A DNA stretch of 17,952 nucleotides from RXIX01 sp003989075 (GTDB lineage: Bacteria; Pseudomonadota; Gammaproteobacteria; Competibacterales; Competibacteraceae), in contig JAKOYN010000078.1 in assembly GCA_029780415.1 (NCBI GenBank), positions 1-17,952 of the forward strand, given 5' to 3'. The position numbers were made by a program, and so were the translations under genes. Positions 6,176-14,062 of the stretch are shown here, piece after piece (the stretch's first letter is position 1; each line of letters starts with the position of its first letter). The notes under the pieces are model-generated. The model made no database searches and was not told the DNA's origin. It saw only the letters and a program-made list of their open reading frames with translations.

Positions 6176-8377
6176 GTGTTAAGTGCGTCCGCGCGGGAAA
6201 AACAAGGCGACATCCAGCAGAACCAGCCTGCATTGCATATCGCGGCGGAATGGCTTGACGATCTGCGCCTGCGCATTGATGACCTGTGCGCGATCACCGG
6301 CGAATACCTGGATGCCGAGCAGGTGCAGCGCCTGCGCGAGGCCTGCTACTTCGCCGCCGAGGCTCACGCGGGTATCTCCCGCAAGAGCGGCGAGCCGTAT
6401 ATCTTTCATCCTCTGGCGGTGGCGCGCATTCTGGCCAATGTCCGCTTCGATCATGTCACCCTGCAGGCAGCCTTGCTGCACGATGTCATCGAGGACACCC
6501 ACTACGGCAAGGAACATCTGAGCAGCCGGTTTGGACCGGAGGTGGCCGATCTGGTCGATGGCGTCAGCAAGCTGACCCAGATCCAGTTCAATTCCAAGCT
6601 GGAAGCGCAGGCCGAGAATTTCCGCAAGATGTTCCTGGCGATGGCCAAGGACCTGCGGGTGATCATGATCAAGCTCGCTGACCGCCTGCACAACATGCGC
6701 ACCCTTGGCGCCATGCGCCCCGATGCCCGCTGGCGCATCGCCCGTGAAACCCTCGACATCTACGCGCCGATCGCCGGGCGCCTGGGCATGAATCATCTGC
6801 GCCAGGAGCTGGAAAACCTCGGCTTCAGCCACCTGTATCCGCTGCGCTTTCGCGTGCTGCACGATGCAGTGCGCCATATGAGCGGCAACCGCCGCGAGAT
6901 CGTCGGCCAACTCGAAACCCGCATTCAGACCCGTCTGGAAGACGAAGGTATCCAGTGCCGGGTGATGGGGCGCAGCAAGCACCTGTGGGGCATCTACAAG
7001 AAGATGCGCGCCAAGCACCTGCCCTTCAGTGAAGTCTACGATGTCTATGCGGTGCGGGTGATCGTCGACAGCGTCGATACCTGTTACCGGGTGCTGGGGG
7101 TAATGCACAGCCTGTACAAGCCCTACATGGGCCGCTTCAAGGACTACATCGCCATTCCCAAGGCCAACGGCTACCAGTCGCTGCATACCGTGCTGTTCGG
7201 GCCCAATGGCGTGCCCATCGAAGTGCAGATCCGCACTGAGGAAATGCACATCATGGCCGAGGTCGGCGTGGCCGCGCACTGGCGCTACAAGTCCGGCGAT
7301 CAACAGGGCAGCCATGCCCAGCAGCGCGCCCGCGAGTGGCTGCAGAAATTGCTGGACATGCAGCGGCGCGCCGGCAATCCGGTCGAGTTCCTGGAAAGCG
7401 TTAAGGTTGATCTGTTCCCCGACGAGGTCTACGTGTTCACGCCGCGTGGCGAGATCATCGAATTGCCGCGCGGTGCGACAGCGGTCGATTTCGCCTATGC
7501 CATCCATTCCGATGTCGGCAACACCTGCGTCGGCGCGCGGGTTGACCGGCGGCTGGTGCCGCTACGCACGCCGCTGAGCACTGGCCAGACCGTCGAGGTG
7601 ATCATCACCCCGACCGCGCGCCCCAATCCGGCCTGGCTCAACTTCGTGGTGACCGCCAAGGCCCGCGCCAGCATCCGTCACTATCTCAAGCACCTGCAGC
7701 GCGCCGAGGCGATCCTGCTCGGCAAGCGGCTGCTGGAAAAGGCCCTGGCTGGGCGCATTGGTGGCCTGAACGAGCTGGCGCCGGCGACGGTGAAAACCCT
7801 GGTGCAGGAATTCGGCCTGAGCAGTTTCGACGATCTGCTCGCCGATATCGGCTTGGGCAACCGGGTTGCGGCGCTGATCGCCAAGCGGCTGCTGCCCGAG
7901 GATGGCGAGGACAGTCGCTCGCCCGATGCCAGCGCTCAGCCCTTGTTGATCAAGGGTACCGAGGGCACGGTGGTCAGCTTTGGTAAGTGTTGCCGGCCGC
8001 TGCCGGGCGACATCATCATCGGCTATCTCAACGCTGGGCGCGGTATCGTGATCCACCGCGATAACTGCAGGAACGTCGCCAGCTACAAGAAAAACCCGGA
8101 AAACTGGATTGAGGTGGAGTGGGAGCCGAGCCTGCACACCGATTTCAGCGCCGAGCTGCGCCTGGACGTGGCGAACAAGCGCGGCGTGCTGGCCACGCTG
8201 GCCGCAGCCATATCCGCTACCGATACGAATATTGAAACCATCAATACCTCGGAGCGCGACGGCAACACCACCACGGTGCACCTGCTGCTCAACGTTCGCG
8301 ACCGGCCACAACTGGCACGGGTGATGCGTCAACTGCGCACCCTGCCTGAAGTCCTCAAGCTGGCACGGCGCGGCTAG
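6176..8377 (+). CDS. spoT: Bifunctional (p)ppGpp synthetase/hydrolase, SpoT type
   Basis: The product makes and degrades the stringent-response alarmones (p)ppGpp. Its 733 residues show the full RelA/SpoT layout. The HD hydrolase domain is about 50-210, with HDVIEDT at 102-108 and KLADRLHNMRT near 166-176. The synthetase domain is about 260-375, with SKHLWGIYKKM, YDVYAVRVIV, KANGYQSLHT and EVQIRTEEMHIMAEVGVAAHW. A TGS domain starts near 417 (EVYVFTPRGEIIELPRG), followed by a CC-containing zinc-finger-like segment (KCCRPLPGD...HRDNC) and a C-terminal ACT domain. The RFKD motif (320-323) is the RxKD form of bifunctional enzymes, not the ExDD of RelA, and the HD residues are intact, supporting SpoT over RelA. 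The start is a GTG with GGAG about nine bases upstream; no better ATG exists nearby. It follows rpoZ by 27 bases. Confidence 0.95.
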   Translation: MLSASAREKQGDIQQNQPALHIAAEWLDDLRLRIDDLCAITGEYLDAEQVQRLREACYFAAEAHAGISRKSGEPYIFHPLAVARILANVRFDHVTLQAALLHDVIEDTHYGKEHLSSRFGPEVADLVDGVSKLTQIQFNSKLEAQAENFRKMFLAMAKDLRVIMIKLADRLHNMRTLGAMRPDARWRIARETLDIYAPIAGRLGMNHLRQELENLGFSHLYPLRFRVLHDAVRHMSGNRREIVGQLETRIQTRLEDEGIQCRVMGRSKHLWGIYKKMRAKHLPFSEVYDVYAVRVIVDSVDTCYRVLGVMHSLYKPYMGRFKDYIAIPKANGYQSLHTVLFGPNGVPIEVQIRTEEMHIMAEVGVAAHWRYKSGDQQGSHAQQRAREWLQKLLDMQRRAGNPVEFLESVKVDLFPDEVYVFTPRGEIIELPRGATAVDFAYAIHSDVGNTCVGARVDRRLVPLRTPLSTGQTVEVIITPTARPNPAWLNFVVTAKARASIRHYLKHLQRAEAILLGKRLLEKALAGRIGGLNELAPATVKTLVQEFGLSSFDDLLADIGLGNRVAALIAKRLLPEDGEDSRSPDASAQPLLIKGTEGTVVSFGKCCRPLPGDIIIGYLNAGRGIVIHRDNCRNVASYKKNPENWIEVEWEPSLHTDFSAELRLDVANKRGVLATLAAAISATDTNIETINTSERDGNTTTVHLLLNVRDRPQLARVMRQLRTLPEVLKLARRG

Positions 8378-8454
8378 CAGCGTTGCCCAAGCCATTCTTC
8401 TCGCCCTTCTCGCCGCTGTGCGCGGCTTTGTCCTGCCAGGAGTACCCGCAAGCC

Positions 8455-8841
8455 ATGCCCCGTGAAATTATCCACACTGATCAGGCCCCGGCCGCCATTG
8501 GCACCTACTCGCAGGCGGTCAAGGTCGGCGACACCGTCTATCTTTCCGGGCAGATTCCGCTCGACCCGCTGACCATGCAACTGGTCGCGGGCGAGATGGA
8601 TGCACAGATTCGCCGGGTGTTCGACAATCTGGCAGCGGTGGCTCGTGCCGCGGGCGGCAGTCTGGCCGACACCGTCAAGCTCAATGTCTTCCTGACCGAT
8701 CTGAGCCATTTTGCGCTGGTCAATCAGCTCATGGCCGATTACTTCAAGGAACCCTACCCGGCCCGCGCCGCGATTGGCGTAGCTGCCCTGCCGCGCGGCG
8801 CGCGGGTGGAAATGGACGCGGTGCTGGTGCTGGACAGCTAG
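8455..8841 (+). CDS. ridA: RidA/YjgF family 2-iminobutanoate/2-iminopropanoate deaminase
   Basis: RidA hydrolyses reactive enamine/imine intermediates released by PLP-dependent dehydratases, protecting PLP enzymes. The 128-residue protein has the family start (REIIHTDQAPAAIGTYSQAV) and the SGQIPLDP segment. The active-site set is present: Y18, R104 in YPARAAIGV and E119 in RVEMDAVL. The arginine that defines the active RidA subgroup is therefore present. The ATG at 8455 fits the family N-terminus; AGGAG lies about 12 bases upstream, rather far. A longer frame from 8383 adds 24 unconserved residues. It follows the spoT gene by 77 bases, a pairing common in gammaproteobacteria. Confidence 0.94.
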   Translation: MPREIIHTDQAPAAIGTYSQAVKVGDTVYLSGQIPLDPLTMQLVAGEMDAQIRRVFDNLAAVARAAGGSLADTVKLNVFLTDLSHFALVNQLMADYFKEPYPARAAIGVAALPRGARVEMDAVLVLDS

Positions 8842-8847
8842 CGGTTC

Positions 8848-8865
8848 CGGCGGCGTCCGCCGCCG
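8848..8865 (+). terminator. Weak candidate terminator hairpin after ridA
   Basis: CGGCGGC (8848-8854) and GCCGCCG (8859-8865) form a 7-bp GC stem with a GTCC loop just after the ridA stop codon. Only a short T run (CCCGTTTC) follows, so it may be a weak terminator or RNA-stabilising hairpin, marking the end of the housekeeping block. Confidence 0.35.
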
Positions 8866-8898
8866 CCCGTTTCACCATTACCGGGATCGTCCGCGCGC

Positions 8899-11529
8899 AT
8901 GGACATGAGGACGCTGGTCATTGCCATGCTGGTGGTCTGTGTAGCCATCAACCTGAGCATGGCGACGCTGTGGTGGACCCGCCGCGTTTATCCGGGCTTT
9001 GGCTACTGGGTGATTGGCAGCAGCTGTCGCACCCTGGGTGGCCTGCTGTTTGTCCTGCGCGGCTATATTTCGCCCTGGCTGAGCATTGTCCTGGCCAACG
9101 GCCTGCTGGTGGCCGAGCTGATGTTCAACCTGCTTGGGCTGCTGCGCTTCCGTGACCGGCCGTTGCGCATCGGCTGGCCGGTTGCCACGCTGCTGTCCTG
9201 CGTCGCGCTGCTGGCCTGGTTCACCGTGGTCACGCCTGACACCAACCTGCGCGTGGTCTGCTACAGCCTGTACGCCAGCCTGTTCCGGCTCTGGGCGCTC
9301 ACGGTGCTGCTGAGCGAGCGTCCGCCGTATTTTGGCTCAGCCGATCGCCTGCAGGCAGTGGTGCTGATCATCATGAGCCTGCTGGATCTGGGGCGCGCCG
9401 CCTATACCGGGTTTTTCGAGATGCGCCTGGGCGACTTCATGGCCGCGCCGAGCAGCCAGGGCCTGATCATTCTGGCCTCGCTGATGGCCATGCTGCTGCT
9501 GGCTCTGAGCCAGATCATCATGAACATGCAGCGCATCGAGCATGATTACGTCATGGCGCAACAGCGTCTGCAACAGGATATCACCCAGCGTGAGCAGGCC
9601 GAGACGGCATTGCGCGACAGTGAAAACCGGGTGCGGGCCAAGCTCGACAGCCTGCTCAGTCCCGAGGGTGATATTGGTGCGCTGGAACTGACCGATGTGA
9701 TGGATATTCCGGCGCTGCAGGCGCTGCTGGACGATATCTACCGGCTGACCCCGATCAGCATGGCGATTCTCGATCTGCGCGGCCGGGTGCTGGTCTCGAC
9801 CGGCTGGCAGGATATCTGTACGCAGTTTCACCGGGTTAACCCCCTCACCGCCCGCAACTGTCTGGAAAGCGATACCCAGCTTTCCCAGGGCATCGCGCCG
9901 GGCGCTTTCAAGTTCTACCGCTGCAAGAACCAGATGTACGACATGGCCACGCCGATCGTGGTCGGTGGGCGGCATCTGGGCAATCTGTTCCTCGGGCAGT
10001 TCTTTTTCAACGATGAACCGCCGGATCGCGAGATCTTCCGCGCCCAGGCCCAGCGTTACGGTTTTGATGAAGCGGCGTATCTGGCCGCACTGGAACGTAC
10101 CCCGCGCTGGAACCGCGACACCATCCAGATCGCCATGACGTTCTATGCCCATCTTGTCGATCTGTTCTCCAATCTGAGCTACCGAAATATCCAGTTGGCG
10201 CGCAGCATGGTCGAGCAACAGCGGGCCGAAACAGCCTTGCGCGAGAGCGAGCAGAAATACCGCTTCCTCACCGAGAACATGAAGGATGTGGTCTGGATTC
10301 TCGATGCCGAAACGCTGTATTTCCGCTATGTCAGCCCCTCTGTGCAGCGTCTGCGCGGCTTCAGCGCCGAGGAGGTCATGGCCTCGCCGATGGATGAGGC
10401 CCTGACGCCGGAGGCCAGCGAGCTGCTCAGGGCGATGATCCAGGAGCGGGTTGCCGAACTGCGCAGCGGCCGCGCGTCATGGGATCAGTTTTACACCAAC
10501 CTGGTGCCGCAGCCGTGCAAGGATGGTTCCACGGTCTGGACCGAAGTCATTACCCGCTATCTGATCAACCCCGACGCCGGCCGGGTCGAGGTGCATGGCG
10601 TGACCCGCGACATCAGCGAGCGCCGCCAGGCCGAAGCGGCGCTGCGCGAGAGCGAGGAGAGATTCCGCCTGGCCTTCGACAATGCCAATACCGGCATGTG
10701 TCTGGTGGATCTGCAGGGCCGGCTGCTGCAGGTCAATGCCAAGATGTGCGCCATCTTCGGCTATGGTAAGGCTGAGCTGGAGGCCATGACGGTCAATGAT
10801 CTGGTGATACCCGAGGACACTGCCGTCAGTCCGCATTTCATTGAGGCAGCGGTCCATGGCGATTTCGATAGCACCACCTTTGAAAAACGCTATCGGCACC
10901 GGCAGGGGCATCTGATCTACGGACTGGTGTCTTCCTCGCTGGTGCGTGATGCGCAAGGGCAACCGCTGTACTTCATTTCCCAGGTGCTGGATATCAGCGA
11001 GCGCAAGCGCCTGGAGGCGGAATTGCGCGAGCAGGCGATCCGCGATCCACTGACCGGCCTGTTCAATCGCCGCTATCTGGATGAGACCCTGCCGCGCGAA
11101 CTGAGCCGCTGCCAGCGTGGCGGCCAGCCGCTGAGTGTAGCCATGCTCGATCTGGACCACTTCAAGGATTTCAACGACAGCTACGGCCATGAGGCGGGCG
11201 ACATCGTGCTGCGCGCCATCGGCGACCTGTTGCAAAAGTCGCTGCGCGCCGGCGATATCGCCTGCCGCTATGGCGGCGAGGAGCTGACCCTGATCCTGCC
11301 CGGAGCAACGCGGGCCGATGTCCAGCCGCGCATGGAAGATCTGCGCCAGGCAGTAGCGGATTTGCACCTGCATAGCCGCGCCGGCGCCTTGCCCACGATC
11401 ACGGTTTCCATTGGCTTGACCGAGGCGGCCGATACCGATACCGATGCTGCAACCCTGCTGCTGCGCGCCGATGCCGCGCTGTACCGGGCTAAGCAGCAGG
11501 GCCGTAACTGCCTTGTATTCCTGGCCTGA
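8899..11529 (+). CDS. Membrane-bound diguanylate cyclase with PocR and two PAS sensor domains
   Basis: This 876-residue protein is predicted to make the second messenger c-di-GMP in response to sensed signals. Residues 1-210 hold several hydrophobic segments (about 7, no large periplasmic loop). A short coiled coil (about 212-250) leads to a PocR-type ligand-binding domain (about 262-430, with C307, C321 and C342). Two PAS domains follow (about 450-575 and 583-702, each ending in a DISER-type motif), then a GGDEF domain (about 715-876). The active-site loop reads GGEEL (792-796) instead of GGDEF/GGEEF. An RxxD inhibitory site (RAGD, 783-786) sits five residues before it, so product inhibition is likely. 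There is no EAL or HD-GYP domain. The ATG at 8899 lacks a clear Shine-Dalgarno; M3 is an alternative. The GGDEF domain is about 80% identical to that of the next gene. Confidence 0.9.
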   Translation: MDMRTLVIAMLVVCVAINLSMATLWWTRRVYPGFGYWVIGSSCRTLGGLLFVLRGYISPWLSIVLANGLLVAELMFNLLGLLRFRDRPLRIGWPVATLLSCVALLAWFTVVTPDTNLRVVCYSLYASLFRLWALTVLLSERPPYFGSADRLQAVVLIIMSLLDLGRAAYTGFFEMRLGDFMAAPSSQGLIILASLMAMLLLALSQIIMNMQRIEHDYVMAQQRLQQDITQREQAETALRDSENRVRAKLDSLLSPEGDIGALELTDVMDIPALQALLDDIYRLTPISMAILDLRGRVLVSTGWQDICTQFHRVNPLTARNCLESDTQLSQGIAPGAFKFYRCKNQMYDMATPIVVGGRHLGNLFLGQFFFNDEPPDREIFRAQAQRYGFDEAAYLAALERTPRWNRDTIQIAMTFYAHLVDLFSNLSYRNIQLARSMVEQQRAETALRESEQKYRFLTENMKDVVWILDAETLYFRYVSPSVQRLRGFSAEEVMASPMDEALTPEASELLRAMIQERVAELRSGRASWDQFYTNLVPQPCKDGSTVWTEVITRYLINPDAGRVEVHGVTRDISERRQAEAALRESEERFRLAFDNANTGMCLVDLQGRLLQVNAKMCAIFGYGKAELEAMTVNDLVIPEDTAVSPHFIEAAVHGDFDSTTFEKRYRHRQGHLIYGLVSSSLVRDAQGQPLYFISQVLDISERKRLEAELREQAIRDPLTGLFNRRYLDETLPRELSRCQRGGQPLSVAMLDLDHFKDFNDSYGHEAGDIVLRAIGDLLQKSLRAGDIACRYGGEELTLILPGATRADVQPRMEDLRQAVADLHLHSRAGALPTITVSIGLTEAADTDTDAATLLLRADAALYRAKQQGRNCLVFLA

Positions 11530-11669
11530 AGGAACCGGCAGGGCCGCTACCCTCAGCTATGCTTTTCTGCAAAGCACCATGCTGGTTCACAGGCCGGATA
11601 CGCGACCGGTAAGCGTTGACGCGGATGGCGCGGTTCTCTCTGCCGACTTTAAGGTTTTCCGGGTCATCC

Positions 11670-14060
11670 ATGGCCGATCATCCTCAGGCATGCCCTAAAG
11701 AACCCGCACAGTGGTTGCGCTCCCGACCGTGGCTGGCCGCCGTGCTGGCTGCGGTCGTGGTGCTGGCACTGGGTTTGGGGGTGACGGTCGCGTTGTGGCA
11801 CAACGCCCAGCGGCAGGTCGCGCAGAAGCTGGCGACGGAATTTCAGGGCTGGGCGGATAAGGTCGCCTACAGCATTGCCTATCGCCTGAACAGCCATGTG
11901 CAGATCCTGCGCGGTGTTATTGGCCTGTTCGATGCCTCGGAAACCGTCAGCCGCGAGGAATTCCGTCTCTATTTCAGTGCCCTGAACCTGGCTGAGCATT
12001 ATCCGGGTATTCAGGGTATTGGTTTTTCCGTCTTTGTGCCTGCCGAGCAGAAGGCTGCACACATCGCTGCCGTGCGTGCGGAAGGCTTTGCCGATTACAG
12101 CATTCGCCCGGACGGCGAGCGGTCGTTTTATACCGCTGTGCTGTATCTGGAGCCGTTCAGCGGGCGTAACCTGCGCGCCTTTGGTTTCGACATGTCGCCT
12201 GAACCGGTGCGCTGGGCGGCAGCTGCGCGGGCCCGTGATAACGGCGAGGCGGCGCTATCGGGCAAGGTCATCCTGCAGCAGGAAACCGGCGTCGATGTCC
12301 AGGCAGGCTGTGTGCTGTTCATGCCGGTCTATCGTTCTGGCATGGCCCATGAGGATCGCGAGCAGCGCCGCGCCAGTCTGCTCGGCTGGGTTTACTCACC
12401 GCTGCGCATGCATGACCTGATGTCCAGCGTGCTGCGTACCGTCGAATTCGATGAATTGCGCACGGTGCTGAACGTAACCCTCTACGATGGTGAGCAGCGC
12501 TTGCCCGAGACTCTGCTGTTCACCCTGCAGCCGGTGGCAGCCACCGCCCAGGCCCGGTTCCAGATGATGCAGCAGTTGCGGTTTGGCGGTCATCCCTGGA
12601 CCATGGTCGTCAGTTCCACCGCCGCTTTCGAGGCCCGGGCGCAGGATACAGAGGCACTGCTGATTGCCGTGGGGGGCGGTCTGGTCAGCCTGCTGCTGGC
12701 CGTGCTCAGTGGCCTGCTGATCCTGAATCACCGGCGCACCATCGCCAGCCTGCGCAGAACTGCCGAACTGCTGACCGCCCGCGAGCAGGCCGAGCAGGAA
12801 TCCGCCCGGCGCGAGAATCTGCTGCGCAAGATCATTGAAATTCTCCCGGTCGGTCTGTGGATCGCCGATAAGGATGGCAAGCTGATCAGCGCCAATCCGG
12901 TTGGCCGGCATATCTGGGGCGCGCAACCACAGGTCGGGCCGGCCAGTTATGGCGTGTTCAAGGCGCGGCGCCTGCCCTCCGGCGAGCCGATCGGCGCCGA
13001 TGACTGGGCGCTGCTGCACACTGTGCGCGAAGGGGTCACGGTGGTCGATGAGATGCTGGAAATCGAGACCTTCGACGGGCAAAAACGCATCATTCTCAAC
13101 TACACCGCACCGGTGTTTGACGAGCAGGGCGCTCTCCAGGCTGCCATCGTGGTCAACCATGACATCAGCGAGCGCAAGCGTGCCGAGGCTGCGCTGCATT
13201 TCACGCAGGCAGTGGTCGACCGGATGAGTGACGCTGCCTTCCGGGCGCTGCCCAATGGCCGGCTGGTGTACGCTAATGCCGCCGCCTGCCAGATGCTCGG
13301 CTATACGCTCGATGAGCTGCTGGCACTGTCGATCCAGGACATCATTCCCGACTACGATGCGGGCGGTTTGCCGGCGCGCTGGCACGAATTGCGCCAGGTG
13401 CGGACGCTGCGCATTGAAAGCCAGCATCGCTGCAAGGATGGCACGATGATTCCGGTCGAAATCCATCTCGACTACATGGGGTTCGAGGGCGAGGAATACG
13501 CCTGCGCACTGGTCCATGACATCAGCGAGCGGCTGCGGATTGAGGCGATCCTGCGCGAGCAGGTGATGCGTGATCCGCTAACGGGCCTGTTTAATCGCCG
13601 CTATCTGGATGAAACGCTGCCGCGCGAACTGGTCCGCTGCCAGCGCAGCACCGAGCCGCTGACTGTGGCCATGCTCGATCTTGATCATTTCAAGGACTTT
13701 AACGACAGCTACGGTCATGAAGCCGGCGATGCCGCCCTGCGTGCTATCGGCGACCTGCTGCAACAGTCCCTGCGCGCTAGCGATATCGCCTGCCGCTACG
13801 GTGGCGAGGAATTGACCCTGATTCTGCCCGGCGCGCCATTGATCGATGCCTGGCCACGGATGGAAGCGCTGCGCCATGCGGTGGCGGATTTGCAGTTGCG
13901 CGACCGTTCCGGTGCACTGCCTGCGATCACCGTTTCCATTGGTCTGGCCGAGGCAACAGCGGATATTGATACCGCTGCCATTCTGCTGGCGCGCGCCGAT
14001 GCCGCGCTGTATCAGGCTAAACAGCAGGGCCGCAACCGGGTCGTATGCGCGGAGATATAG
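11670..14060 (+). CDS. Membrane-bound diguanylate cyclase with CHASE and two PAS sensor domains
   Basis: A 796-residue predicted c-di-GMP synthase. A membrane segment (about 20-44) is followed by a periplasmic CHASE-type domain (about 78-255, including YPGIQGIGFSVFVP and DGERSFYTAVLYLEP) within an extracytoplasmic region reaching about 325. A second membrane segment spans about 330-353. Two PAS domains follow (about 385-503 and 508-620). The C-terminal GGDEF domain has GGEEL (711-715) and an RxxD inhibitory site (RASD, 702-705). CHASE domains bind small extracellular molecules; the ligand is not predictable here. Start choice is uncertain: the ATG at 11670 gives a compact N-terminus before the first membrane segment, but an ATG at 11625 and a TTG at 11616 are in frame and no site has a strong Shine-Dalgarno. 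The 140 bases after the previous gene show no clear terminator. Confidence 0.88.
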   Translation: MADHPQACPKEPAQWLRSRPWLAAVLAAVVVLALGLGVTVALWHNAQRQVAQKLATEFQGWADKVAYSIAYRLNSHVQILRGVIGLFDASETVSREEFRLYFSALNLAEHYPGIQGIGFSVFVPAEQKAAHIAAVRAEGFADYSIRPDGERSFYTAVLYLEPFSGRNLRAFGFDMSPEPVRWAAAARARDNGEAALSGKVILQQETGVDVQAGCVLFMPVYRSGMAHEDREQRRASLLGWVYSPLRMHDLMSSVLRTVEFDELRTVLNVTLYDGEQRLPETLLFTLQPVAATAQARFQMMQQLRFGGHPWTMVVSSTAAFEARAQDTEALLIAVGGGLVSLLLAVLSGLLILNHRRTIASLRRTAELLTAREQAEQESARRENLLRKIIEILPVGLWIADKDGKLISANPVGRHIWGAQPQVGPASYGVFKARRLPSGEPIGADDWALLHTVREGVTVVDEMLEIETFDGQKRIILNYTAPVFDEQGALQAAIVVNHDISERKRAEAALHFTQAVVDRMSDAAFRALPNGRLVYANAAACQMLGYTLDELLALSIQDIIPDYDAGGLPARWHELRQVRTLRIESQHRCKDGTMIPVEIHLDYMGFEGEEYACALVHDISERLRIEAILREQVMRDPLTGLFNRRYLDETLPRELVRCQRSTEPLTVAMLDLDHFKDFNDSYGHEAGDAALRAIGDLLQQSLRASDIACRYGGEELTLILPGAPLIDAWPRMEALRHAVADLQLRDRSGALPAITVSIGLAEATADIDTAAILLARADAALYQAKQQGRNRVVCAEI

Positions 14061-14062
14061 AT

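Noticed and set aside
6179..7507. A 442-codon minus-strand frame opposite the spoT-type gene
   Set aside because: It mirrors the codon pattern of a strongly conserved gene and shows no family motif; treated as a shadow frame.
6176..8377. Identity as RelA, the ribosome-dependent synthetase
   Set aside because: It has an intact HD hydrolase motif and the RFKD (RxKD) form typical of bifunctional SpoT/Rel enzymes, and it sits next to rpoZ.
12396..13517. A 373-codon minus-strand frame opposite the CHASE cyclase, with similar frames at 9337-10218 and 10477-11373
   Set aside because: All lie fully within PAS/CHASE/GGDEF coding sequence on the other strand, lack domains, and have composition typical of antisense frames.
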